DNA of 64,000 nt, taken from Amoebophrya sp. A120 (taxonomy: Eukaryota > Sar > Dinophyceae > Syndiniales > Amoebophryaceae). Every line of letters starts with the position of its first letter. Position 1 is the stretch's first letter. The DNA lies in contig CAJINV010000022.1 in NCBI GenBank assembly GCA_905178155.1, forward strand, positions 441,207-505,206, read 5' to 3'. Below, in pieces: positions 40,156-52,100 of the stretch. Position numbers and translations under genes: made by a program. A model generated the notes under the pieces. It was not told the DNA's origin. It did no database searches and worked only from the letters and a program-made list of their open reading frames with translations.

Positions 40156-42230
40156 TCAGATGCAATGCCTATCTTTACCGTTTCAGTTAGATTCCCAATC
40201 ATGACCTCGACGAAACGAAAGAAGAAGAAGTGAGAAGGGCGCGCAGCGGAATAAACTGGCGCCAAGGAAACAGCGCGGACGAAGGAAAAGGCGCTGCAAA
40301 GAGACGGCACGCCAGACAAGCGGTTTTAGCTTTTCGCAGCTGCAGATGTTGCACACGGCCACGCAATTTGCGACGATGCGCCTAGCCGCATGTGAAGAAC
40401 CTGTTCGAGTTTTGAAACCGGGAACAATACAGACTTTTGGACGCGGACGACATTAAGCTTGTGATGGAACAGAAGCGGCCACGACTTTGGACCAAGCGAC
40501 GCTGCAGAGAAATAGAACGTGAATCGACCAGACCAGTCCCAGAACCGACGAAGATCCGCAATAGACACCTGACAGATCACTGAGAAAAAGACATGTTTAT
40601 GTATTGACGAGACTCCGACCGCGGTAAAGATTTGTTTATGTAGTACGCGATCGGGGTACGTTCCAGATTTTTTGTTGAGCGGACGACTTACGGTTAAGTG
40701 ATGGCAGTGAAGATTTTCGATTTGTTTACGGACCAGCAGAACCTGACTCGCAAGTTTGTGGGCGCGAATAGTTCCAGCATCAGTTTCGCGCGATTGGCAG
40801 CCAGAAGTTTATTTTAGGATAGTAGAGGAGACGACAAAGATTTGGCGCTGCGGGTTTTTGAAGAAGCAGTTGCGCACGACCACGGTTACCGCCATGGCAG
40901 CATTTTTCCGACTTCAGAATAGCGGAGAGTGAAGAACGCAGTAGCAGTTTTTCAAGATTTGTTTCGAACAATGCGAAGAGATCACGGCGGCCTCCTTCTT
41001 TCGCAATAGCGCGCCAGCTCGGAGGAGCCGCAAATAGCAGTGGACCGCGCTCCTTTTGCTTCTTCCATACAGAATGCGGCAATAGCGTCAGTGAACTCGA
41101 AAAGAATATACGTCAGACCACGGAGTAGCAGGGCGGCTCTTAGCGCAGGAAGAAAGAATAGTATCGGCAAGGCAGCTGCAGTAGTAGTTCCGGTTTCGAA
41201 AGACAGGGGAAGAAGAAGAGGCTTCGGCCTAGCCCGCGCATGACAGATTCGGTCTGAAGAGGCAGACAACGAACTCACGCAAAGAAAAGAATGTTAGCAG
41301 ACGCGGGGCTCGTTTCCAGAAAATTTAGCTTTGGCGTTCGCAGTTCAAGCCTGCGATAGATCGGTGCCCAGCAGGTGTAGACGCAAGCCTTCCAGTAGCA
41401 AGATGATGATGAAGATAAAGAGATAGATTGTTCAAGACCCCGACCCCCACATCCCTTTGCGTTCGCAGCACCGATAGACGACGTTGATAGGTTTTTGTTC
41501 GAAGACGCAGTGATGAAGATGCGAAAGTGAAGAAGTTCCAGTCAGGGGGCGTGTAGTCGTATAGCGACTTTGCTGGTGACTGCAACTTCTTCCTGTGATG
41601 GCGTTCCCTCCTTGAAGATTCAAGATCCCGATGCAGTTCCGACCCCAGATTGATGCGACATGCAGTAGTAGCTAGCTGACTTATTGGGATTCAAGATGTG
41701 TGCCTTGGGATTTTTATTTGTGTTCGCAGTGACAGCTTGGGGCCACCGGGTTTATCGCTGACTAGCTTTTGCTGACGTTTGATTTCCGCCTGTGTTTGGG
41801 ATCCCAGGCTACTAGGTGATGACTTCGCTTCGGGCTTCGGGATTTTAGGCACTAGCACTAGTAGATCGCGGCGAAAAGCAATCAAGATAGCGTAGAACAC
41901 TCGGGCAGAGGTGCGAAAACACCGGGAGAAAAAAAACGAAAAACCCAGGGCAGCGCTAAAGGACGGGCACAGACACGGAAACCAGCAACAGGAAAAGTAG
42001 AACAAAGATAACCAGACAACGACGCGAACACGAGACACCACAAAAGAAGAACGCAGAACAATATGGGGGCGTAGAACCATTTCGCTTTCGACAGCAAGCA
42101 GCGCGCAGCGTTGACTCCGATTTTTACATGCAGGAACGAAAAGGGAAAATGAAACACAGTAGGAGTAGCACGAACAGCAGCAGCAGTGGTGACAACGAGA
42201 CCTACGGTTTTCCGGATGTAGGATTTTTAA
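40156..42230. other. Spacer between inverted-repeat arms, no supported gene
   Basis: Several mid-sized open frames on both strands (for example minus 41691-42344) have Ser- or Cys-run compositions and contain the dispersed repeat in frame, so I do not call them. No introner ends. Confidence 0.5.
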
Positions 42231-42335
42231 GACTGCGTACGAGACGATCCAGATCGTCGAGTGAGGTTGCAGCTGCACTTGCAGCAGACCAAAACGATCA
42301 GTGAGAAGGGGAAACGTGTGTAAATGAAAACTAGT
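42230..42335. repeat. Dispersed repeat, copy 3 of 3
   Basis: GACTGCGTACGAGACGATCC then AGATCGTCGAGTGAGGTTGC, then AGCAGACCAAAACGATCAGT, which is also found at 43358-43390. No introner is present at the site filled in copy 1. Confidence 0.5.
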
Positions 42336-42939
42336 TTGTCGCACGAACTGCTCATCCCAAAATGCGATGCTGACGTTGACAAAAGTAAATCTTGAAGTGA
42401 TCTCATTCTATTTTTCCGATCCTGTTTTTTGAAAATGTATGATGTTCTTTTTTGGGAATAAAGATCTAACTTTTATCGTTTTTCTAAATCTGTAATGCAA
42501 ATGGCCTATCTGCACGCAAATGCGCGACCAAGGAAGTTCGTTTTTTTTCACCGGTTTTAAATCCTGTATAATGCAAATGTTTTTTCAAGATCTTTATGTA
42601 TGATTTTCTTAGAGTGAGGGCTCAGCCGTGGGTGAGCACCGTAGTATTTACCAATCGCGTTGTTCATCGCGCATTACAAATTCGCACTGCTTATCTATCG
42701 CATTTTCTCCAATCAAATCGTCACGGTATCGAATCGCACTAGAATTATTTTCGAAATCGTGACTATCGTACTGGGAATTGGGTAGAATCGTTTAGAACTT
42801 AGACCACCGAATAGACCGCTGCTGAAGACCACTGGACTCGTTTTTATCTCGAGCTGACTACTGGAAAGAAAAGTATAGGCATTCTTAAACCGCACCTAAT
42901 TGCGGTTATTTGGGATTAGTAGTCGTGTTCAACCTCTCC

Positions 42940-43392
42940 ATTTCGTGTATAGATGCCCAGGTTCTCCACCAATTGAAGGATCTAGTTTCAAAATGGAGAG
43001 GTTATTTTTTCAGAAGCAACAATACCGAATCAAAAGCGAGCAACATCATAACTACATCGCAAAACGCCACCAATTCGCATTACAGATTCATTATTCCAGG
43101 TTTGGTTCTTCCAGTTTCTAATGCTAAATCCGTATTCCTAAGTGGTCCATAGCCGTGGCTCCGCTCCCTTGAAGTAGTAAGAAAATCCAGTTTGTAATGC
43201 GGATTCCAGAGAGATCAGACATAATGATAATTCCGTTCCTTTTCTCTTCTTCTCTTTCTTCTTTCCTTCGTCTTTCGATCGTAGCAAGAATTTGCTTGCT
43301 TTTCGTGGTATTTTGGTCCTTTTCCTTGCTCGATCGGTTTCTTGGCTTTTCCTTATCAGCAGACCAAAACGATCAGTGAGAAGGGGAAACGC
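42940..43392. repeat. Right arm of a long inverted repeat
   Basis: Partner of 39755-40155. It ends with GCAGACCAAAACGATCAGTG, shared with 42285-42318, so several repeat modules are shuffled between 38.6 and 43.4 kb. Confidence 0.5.
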
Positions 43393-43609
43393 AACTGTTG
43401 ATTGCAATATATATTGATGTCGGCGTTGGCGCTTTATACTGCATAAAACTGGAAGATGAAGTAGAGGAACGAGTAGAAGGAAATATTGGCGGCCACGCTG
43501 CTCCAGGACCTGGTCAAGCTCAGGGAATAAGTAGTATTGCCGTACGCCCGTTTTCTTGTGTGTGTTCCAGCTACAGCCTGGTAGCCTAGACAACAGCGTT
43601 GGACCCTTC

Positions 43610-43757
43610 CAAGAGGATCTGTTGTTCTGAGGATCTGTTGCTCTGAGGATCTGTTGTTCTGAGGATCTGTTGTTCTGAGGATCTGTTGTTCTGAGGATCT
43701 GTTGTTCTGAGGATCTGTTGTTCTGAGGATCTGTTGCTCTGAGGATCTGTTGTTCTG
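43610..43757. repeat. Tandem repeat, 16-bp unit, about nine copies
   Basis: Head-to-tail copies of GAGGATCTGTTGTTCT with occasional GTTGCTCT. The minus strand reads a frame of repeated DPQNNRSSEQQ-like residues, a repeat artefact. Confidence 0.5.
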
Positions 43758-44219
43758 TTTAGAGTGAGATTCATGACCTCCGAGCGACGCGGCCCCTGAG
43801 CTACTGTTGTTCTCTTCTACCTGACCGTCGTGTAGTATTTCTTTTTCCTGCGTTGTTGCGCTTTATTGCTTGTTGGTTTCACGATACCAAGTGCGTTATC
43901 CGCAACAGAGAGAAGAGGTATCCACTGGAAATATGTATGGATCTGGAAGATTGAAACTTTTGATCATGCGCATTTTCGACGGCAAGAAGAACTCTGACGT
44001 CCTCAGTCTGTTCGCCACTTTATCGCACTACAAAGGACAATATCTGCTACGAACTGGTCCATACACCTGATCAGTGCACCCTTGCCAGATCACCACTCTT
44101 GCCGATGTTGATCCAAGTAGCTGCCTGGTCATCACAAGAAGCGGCTATGCTGCAAAATGTGGACGACGAAAATCATATCCCAGTGGTTCCTTCTAGTTCT
44201 GTTTTGCGGTAGTAGCAGA

Positions 44220-44645
44220 GAAGTCGTTCTTTCTGCGAAAACAAATCTCGAATCTCTTGCAAATAATGCAAAAACAGCGACAAGTTCTTCTGTTTTTAAG
44301 TTTGTGCTTACGAAGTCGTTTCTGCGGCAAAAATTTCGATCTGCTTGCAAATAATGCAAGACACGATCTTCTGTTTGACTCTGAAGTACGTGCTTACGGA
44401 ATCGTTTCTGCAACACAAATTTCGATCTGCTTGCAAATAATGCAAGACAAGATCTCGTCCGCTTTGCGGAGTCGTTTCTGCAACACAAGTTTCGATCTGT
44501 TTGCAAATCATGCAAGACAAATCCGTCTGTCTAAAGTTCGTTCTTACGGAGAAGCCGTTTCTGCAACACAAATTTCGATCTGCTTGCAAATAATCCAAGA
44601 CAAGACCTTTTTGCGGAGTCGTTTCTGCAACACCGATCCCGATCA
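44220..44645. repeat. Tandem repeat, about 75-bp unit, six copies
   Basis: Units built on GTCGTTTCTGCAACACAAAT then TTCGATCTGCTTGCAAATAA then TGCAAGACAAGATC. Copies begin near 44227, 44312, 44401, 44471, 44558 and 44621; the last is truncated. Confidence 0.5.
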
Positions 44646-44869
44646 GGTATGTGAAATTTTTCGTGCAGCAACAGAGACGAACTCTGTACGAAACAAGAAA
44701 TAAACTCGGGTGAGATCCAGGTTCTTGTCCGCTGCTGCTGTCACTGCTCTGATGTGTGTTTGCTGTCGTAATGTTTTGTCGCAACTTCTGACGAACAATA
44801 AAAACAAAACAGGGAGGACCGACAACACGAAAACATACTTTCGCGAGGACTTTGACTTTCGCTGTCGCA

Positions 44870-45200
44870 GACACGACATCAGACTATTCCAATTATTTTT
44901 TCGCAAACAAACATACTAACACTAAGTACGAAATTCTTGTTGACCTTGCACGAGGACAATTTCTAGATTGTGCGCTACTACTTCTCAACCCGCGGACGAA
45001 CGTTAGCAAAATTTTTTCCGGCAAAGCTGCGTTGGTTTCGCATAAACAAAGAACATACTAAGTGCTAAATTCTTTACCTTGCACGAGGGCAACTTCTAGA
45101 TTCTGATTCATTGTGCACCACTACTACTACTAAACCGCGGACGAACGTTAGCAAAATTTTTTCCGACAGAGCTGCGTTGGTTTTGTCGAGACTGCATAAA
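44870..45200. repeat. Tandem duplication, about 170-bp unit
   Basis: Two copies sharing TTGCACGAGGACAATTTCTA, CGCGGACGAACGTTAGCAAA and ATTTTTTCCGGCAAAGCTGC, the second with small insertions. Related pieces (GTGGTTCTTTTGTCGAGACT) recur at about 45450 and 45795. Confidence 0.5.
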
Positions 45201-45209
45201 GGATTTGCT

Positions 45210-45922
45210 GAGAACAAACAAAAATTTATAAAACAGAACAGCACTTGCACTTGGACTTGACGACGAGTAGTACTCTTTGACGAAGCTTGTTGCTCAAGAC
45301 GTAAACAGACTCGCTGAAAGTTGAAAAATACGAAATTTTCAAATCCTAGCTACATTTGCGAAGTCCTAATTTTTTGCACCCCACGCGGCCTTGGTATAGA
45401 ACTGAATAATTTGTACACGACCATCTTTTTCATTTTCTTCCGCCGACAGAGCCCTGTGGTTCTTTTGTCGAGACTTTACTGAGTTTATTATTTCGCTTTA
45501 ACTACCACTAAACCGCATCTAGCTGTAATAATTTACTTATTTTCACTTTACTGGTGAAAGAAGAAATTTTTGAGCACTTACTGCTTTTCTTGTGGTCCTC
45601 TCTGCAGCTGTGCAATTTTTCGAGGTCCTCCGTCGTCAAGGGCCACGTTCTACTTAGATTGGCTGTACAATTTTTCAAGGACCACGTCGTACTAACTTAC
45701 GCTCTGCATCGTTGAACGCGAAGTAGCCATCGTAGGTTTTAGCAGAACAACTACACACCACTTTGATAAATAATCTTCCGCCGACAGTAGACCCCTGTGG
45801 TTCTTTTGTCGAGACTTTACAACCTGAAAAATTTCCGCTTTACTAGACCGCATTTAGCTTTACTATTTTCGGCACATTTCAGATCAGTATCTTCATATTG
45901 ATACAGTAACTTTAGAGGAGCT
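45210..45922. other. Gene-free repeat-rich stretch upstream of the giant gene
   Basis: Holds repeats of TCTTCCGCCGACAG...CTGTGGTTCTTTTGTCGAGA (45433 and 45774), and modules such as CAAGGACCACGT that recur inside the 5' part of the next open frame (45990), so the first part of that frame may be repeat-derived. Confidence 0.5.
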
Positions 45923-46180
45923 TTGCTGTTGAAGAAAGAACAAATTTTTTATAATCGCCTAAGCCTTTATCCTGTCTCTGCTCCTCTACAAATCAAGATT
46001 GTCGTCAAGGACCACGTTGTACTTAAGTTCCGCATCGTTGAAGGCAAAGAACTACCCGTCCTAGGTTTTAGCACAAGTACGCATTATATTAACGCACCAC
46101 TTCAGTCTTCCAGGACAATTTTGACGTCATCGCCTTCTTCCAGGACAATTTTGGCTAAGTCGCCTTCTTTCGCCGGCAGG

Positions 46181-49100
46181 ATGAGGTGCTTATTTATGTC
46201 CACAAATATTCAAGCCGCGACCTGCGAAACGGGAACAACGGCCGAGCGCAAGGCGCGCCGTGAGAAGATGATGAACACGACCGGGTGGTCGTTGCCAGCA
46301 GATCGAGGAAGCCGGAATTATCATGATGATTTTGTCCCCTACAACAAAGACCACCGCCTTCATCATCTCAAGGGACAAGCAACAGATCGCAAGCTTTTGA
46401 AACGACCTGCCGGGGCGGTTCTTGCACTTTATGGGCTAGTACTTGCGGCAACGGATGGGCTGATTTTCGACCAAGTAGGTGGGTTGTTCGCTGCTCGTCC
46501 TGGTCATAATTTTTCACTATTGCGAGGCGTTGACGCAGCGGCCGGAGGTCGTGTAGCAATGCAAGCATCTTCCCTACAGGACCAGACACGGCGGGAAGCA
46601 ACTGCAGCTTTCAACTTGCTCGATACCCGCCTCCGGGCACATGGATACCGGCGAGTGCCTGTCATTGGAGACGGAAATTGTTGCTTCCGAGCAATTATCA
46701 ACTGTAAAAATGTCTGGGTCTGGAAGAATGCATGTTTGTCATGCACATTTTGCATGACTCCTGATACCTGTGACGCATGCCCTAGCATCACAGATTTTGT
46801 GAGGGCTTCCTGATGCCTATACCGCATGACAAGGCCTCTTTCCGTGTAGAAACTTGGACTCTCTTTGCTGCTCATGCAATACAGATTTTTTTAGAATCCA
46901 AAACCAGCATGACAAGTTGGATTCTTCCAGAACCAGACATTTTTACAGTTGATAGCAATTTCATTTTCGCTACACGGCCACCAAAACCACCACCAGTTTT
47001 ACTATGGAACTGTCAGGATTGAAATTAACAAAGTTGAAATAATTTGTGATGCATAAAATCTATACCAGTTGGACCCACAGTTTCCAATGGGCGCATAACA
47101 AATTTTCCTGGCCTCTGAAGCAAGTTTGTCATGCTGTTTAGGGCAAGATGGCTGCTCCCTGTCATGCTAGTCAGCAGCCCAATTCCTGACCCTTACCAGC
47201 ACTAGAATCTGCCTCCCTTGCGCCTTCAGCAATAGAGTCAGTCTTTGTGTCGCATTTTATGCATGACAAATCATTTCAACTTTGTCGATTTCAACTCTGA
47301 CACATCCATATTTACAGGCGCAAGGGTATTGAGAACATGAAGAAGCATCGCAACATCTACGAGGACTTTCTCTGGGGCTCATCCGATGACGCCCTCTCAC
47401 CCGGCGACAGATGGAACGACTACATTCAACGGATGGAAACAGACGGAGCCTGGGCAGATCACGAGATATTAGCGGCAGTTGCAGCTGAGTTCAACTTTGA
47501 ATTCAAGCTGATCACAACACACCCTTCCGACGAAATTCGGATGGTGTCCGGACCCCCAGCTGCAACCAAAACCACAACTCCACCGCGACAAATAGTCCTA
47601 GCTTTCAAAGCTGAAGTCCATTACGACGCCGTCTCGCCTCTCACGAGCTTCAGTTCCTCGACCGCCAGCCACACGATAGATATGCATTGCAAATATGTCT
47701 GGGTCTGGAAGGTGGTAACTTGTCACGGTAAATCTGAAGCATACAATAATCTGTGTTGCATGAGTGCCAAACGCTGTCCACTTTCGACCAAGTTGGGAGG
47801 GAGTTTCTCATGCCGGATAGGCATGGTGGAGACCCCGCAGAGTCTGTCATGCCAAGTGCCGCATTCCAGAGCTCATGGGTCATGGAAAATGTGCATGACA
47901 AGTTTACACTCTTCCAGACCCAGACACTTTTGCACTTGATAGTGGAATCCACTTCGCAACTTCCAGCTCCTACACACGTCATTTCTGCTAAAGCTGGTGC
48001 TCAAAACCCCATGATCTCCAGCTCGCAACTTCCAGTTTCTGCACATGCTTTTTCTGTTGCAGGCCCGGCAGTTGTGACAAACGCTCCAAGCACAAACAGG
48101 GCGGCGACGGTTCGTCGTGCTAGTAGTGCAACGAGCTGGGTGGCGCCGGCTCGTGCTAGCACAAGAACTTGCAGTAGTTCAGCCAGTATCAAATGCAAAT
48201 ATGTCTGGGTCTGGAAGATTGCCAGGTTTATCATGCATATTCTGCATGACCCATGATGCTTGTAGTGCATGACTTAGCATCACACATTTTTGGAAGGCTT
48301 CCTGATGCCTCTTCCGCATGACGAATGCCCTCTCCGCGTCGCACAATCTGGGCTCCTCCTCTCCTCTTGCATGACTCATGCAATACGGATTCTTTTAGAA
48401 TCCAAAGACAGCATGACAAGTTCGGATCTTCCCGACCCAGACACTTTTACATTTGATAGTCAGCAAACACTGGCGCAGCAGTGGTTCTACTATCGTAAGG
48501 GAAAATCGAAAAGCGCTCCCATATCGAAAAGAAGCGCCTCAAAAAAATTGTGATGCTGATTTGTGAGCACCAATCGTGTCTGTCTTGCAAGAAAGCAACG
48601 GCATCCGCTCCGCCCCATTATGCACGCGGTTTGTCATGCTGTTGGTCCTACAGCGTAGGCGTTCCCTATGCTACGTGCCTAGGCCAAAACCTCTGGACAC
48701 TGGCATGATTTGGGCCTGCAGTCCCCTACTGCAAGACAAATCTGATTTGTGTACGCAAATCCAGCATCAGAAATTTCGTTGTGATATGGGATGGGGGCTT
48801 TTTTCACTTTGATATCTACTTCATCATCGTCTACTTCCGAGCTGTATCCTGTGCAAAAGCATCGTACTCGTATAAATGGAGGTCTTGCATTACAAATCTC
48901 GTTCCCAAGGCAAATCTGCATTACAAATTTTCTTTCTCATGCTGAGGAAATTTGTAATGCATTTCTACGAGTACGATACTTTTGCAGATCATAAGCTGGA
49001 CACGACGCAGAGGTATGGGGTTCTCAACTGTTACATGCTCAAGTGTTACTTGAATCTGCGATGCTAGAATGGAAAAAGTGAAACAAGGAAGATTGCGCCT

Positions 49101-52100
49101 TTTGCATTACAGATTTCGGACGGATTCTAGTGCTATTTAGCGCGTCGGACGAAAGTTGTCATGCGTAGAAGGCTTGATCGTGTTCGTCTGAAGAGTGAGA
49201 ATCTCTATGCATGACAAATAACCATGAGTGGATAATGTAACATGATTTGAAAACGCCATAAGAAAGAAGAGAATTTTTGGAAAGCGCTGCTCCAGGATGG
49301 AGAAGAAAATTTGGCCGAAGTGATCTTGCAGGAGCCCAATAGAAGGAACGAACGGGCGACGGTGCAGACCTACTGGGCGCAGTTTGTCAACCGCGTTAAG
49401 CGGTTTTCGAGTGAGGTAAAGGTGGAGTTTGAGCGGGTTTGTGTCGGTGCAACTTCAGATGCTGTCGAAACCTCGGTGCGAGACAAGCTCTCCCAACGAG
49501 TCCGCGAACTTCTCATCGAGCCGCCCGCGGGTCAAGAAGTGGATCACGCTCTGACCGCAGACGGCTGGCCTCTACCCAGCCGTCTGCGCGACTGGTATGA
49601 GCCTCGAGGAGGAGAGAGCGACCCGGTCTTGCGGGTAGTTCGAGGAGGTCCACAAACAGGTGAACAAACTACTGCCCACGCATCATTTTGGGGCCCACAC
49701 CGCGTGCCGAGAATCGACCCCACGGACGTTGCGCTCATTGCCTGCGCCGTTGAGCGGGAGGAGTTCGCTGCTACTTCGAGTTTGGTAAACAACACGAGCG
49801 CATCAACTAGTACATCTGTGAAGACCACTGTGCCAACCCTTGCGGTTTCGTACCTGCTCCTGCAACAGCACTTTTTGGACTATGTGGACCAGGAGCAGCA
49901 CGGTGCTGCGCCTTCTGCCGCCATTAAAGCACGGGCGCAGACGCTTGGAAATTTCCTGAACATGGTGGGTGATGATGGTTCTTCGGGTCATGATTTTTTT
50001 GGTGTGACCAGCAAATTTGCGATCCGTATTGCGGTGTCGCTCCAGCTACTGTATGCAAAACGGTTCCAGTTTCTGCACAAGATGGAAGGGGAGTTGTCAA
50101 AGATTTCCAGCGACAATCTGGCCGAGTTTGTCCGAGACGTCCGCCTCAATATTGACTTCGCCATTGTCTCCACGACCAAGGCAAACAGCAGCCTTAGCTT
50201 GCTAGGTCTAAACGAACTTGTGGAGAAGGAAGCGGAGCGGCTGCAGAATTTTTTTGACAAGTGGTTTCATAATCCTAGCAGCAGCACCAGTAGCAGTAGC
50301 AGCGGCGCGGGTCGTTCAAACAGCGGCTTGCCCTCAGGAACAACAAGTCCAACAAGAACACCTTTCGTGAAAGTCGAGTTCCTCGACGCCAGAAAAACCA
50401 CCGGTACCACGGGGGAAGAGATCATGTTGGCGCACGACACAACTTCGGCGTCTGTGTGCTCCAAATTTGTCGAGCAGCCCGCGTCTACGTCTAGGGGGGT
50501 CGAAGTAGCAAGAACAACATCTTCTTTTGCACAGAGCGATCCGCTCGCCGGTACCATCCGGATTGGAACATTCGATACACTAAAGCAGTGCGCGCTATTG
50601 GATAAGAAAAAGAAAGCGCAGCAACTGTTGCAAGGTCCGCAAGCTCGAAGAAGTGCAACTAGTACTAACTCATTTAGCGTGCCGGGGGCCCACTATCTCT
50701 ACCTAGCAACTCTCGACGGAGGAACGAGCGCAAATCTTCCGCCGAGGTTCATCTTGGGGCAGTCGACGACTGTAGTCTCTGGCGCAGCCGAGCAAGACTT
50801 CTCCACACAAGGCACACAAACTTCGAATCCTGTCATCCAAGATGCCCTCGTGGCAAAGGCGACCGACACTAGCCAAATTGTCGAGATTTCCCTGCCCGGA
50901 GCGGATACTCTACAGCCAATTTTCGGGTTTTTGGTAGCGGAAATGGAAAAGGTCGCCCAGGCGTTTTCGGTGATCAAAGACTATTTAGTTTCGGACAACA
51001 GTGGTGGGAATGTTTCGATACTAGGGAGAAAGCGAAAATTCCAGCAGCTTGCGGTCCCTGCGCTCGAGCGGAGACTGCGTTTGGAGTTGCGGGACTTCTC
51101 AAATATGGGAGTGTCAGGATTGAAATCGTCAAAGTTGAAATTATTTGTAATGCATAAAATCGATACCAGCTGGAAGCCCAATTTCCCAGCGGCGCATGAC
51201 AAATGTCGGCACCCTCTAAAGCCAGTTTGTCATGCTGTTTAGGGACAGAAGGCGCCTTTTGTCCTGCTACTTTAGCAGCTCTATTCCAAACCCGAAACAG
51301 GCTTACAATCGGCCTCGTTTGCAATCCCTGCAAGAGAGGCACTTCATGCCTTGCAATTTCTGCATGAAAAATTATTTCAACTTTGAGGATTTCAATCCTG
51401 ACGCTTCCATATCAAAGAAAGAAAACGGATTAGCTGTGCCGGAAGAATGGGCATACACGCTCAGGGACGTCACGCAGCAGCAAACGTTTTTACGGGGCGC
51501 AGAGATGGGCGGCGGTGTGGTTCGAGCCGTTGGAACAAGGGATAAGGATGTTATCTTTCGCTATGGTGGGTTCACGGCAGATATCAAATGCAAAAATGTC
51601 TGGGTCTGGAAACTTGTGATGCTGGGTGGCGTATCAACATGATGAGGCCACAAGTGCTGGCCCAGCATGACAAGTTTCTGAGCTTCATCTAGGTGTTGCC
51701 TATTCTGCATGACAAACTGCGTTCCTGCATGACAGAAAAATGGAGCGCTTGGGTAACGTGCATGACAGATTCAAGAGTCAACATGCCAGACAAGCATGAC
51801 AAACATGCATTCTTCCAGACCCAGACAGTTTTGCATTTGATAGCAGAAGAGGTGGCCACGGTGCTGGTCTACGATTTCGTGGCGGTCTTCTTGGAAAAGC
51901 CTATCGAAAGCAAAAATTTCCCCTCCCCATATCAAAACGGAATTTCTAATGCTGGATTTGTGTACACAAATCAGCTTTGTATTGCAGAGAGGCATTGCGG
52001 CCAGATCTGCAGGCTATGGAGGGGCGTATGGGTCTAGTTGTTCAGCATGGCAAACGGCTCCCCTTTAGGCCCAACAGCATGGCAAATCGCTTCCATAATA

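Larger units (their letters stand above)
46625..47660 (+). other. OTU-type cysteine protease (deubiquitinase-like) domain
   Basis: The first exon ends with VPVIGDGNCCFRAI, the OTU catalytic block (D-G-N-C-x-F-R). Spliced exons 2 and 3 add HHQFYRRKGIENMKKHRNIY, matching the family's conserved Arg helix, then DGAWADHEILAAVAAEFNFE (usually W-G...E-L-x-A-L-A), and finally VLAFKAEVHYDAV carrying the catalytic His (H-Y-D/N). OTU proteases cleave ubiquitin chains. All key residues are present. Two introners (46696, 47003) interrupt the domain, the first immediately after the catalytic block. Confidence 0.5.

Noticed and set aside
41691-42344. Minus-strand frame of about 217 codons
   Set aside because: Cys runs and in-frame dispersed repeat suggest chance; no family similarity, no start context.
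39925-43160. Dinoflagellate spliced-leader-like motif (GCCATGGCTACGG / CCGTGGCTCC)
   Set aside because: Only a few bases agree with the known leader and the sites belong to the inverted repeat arms.
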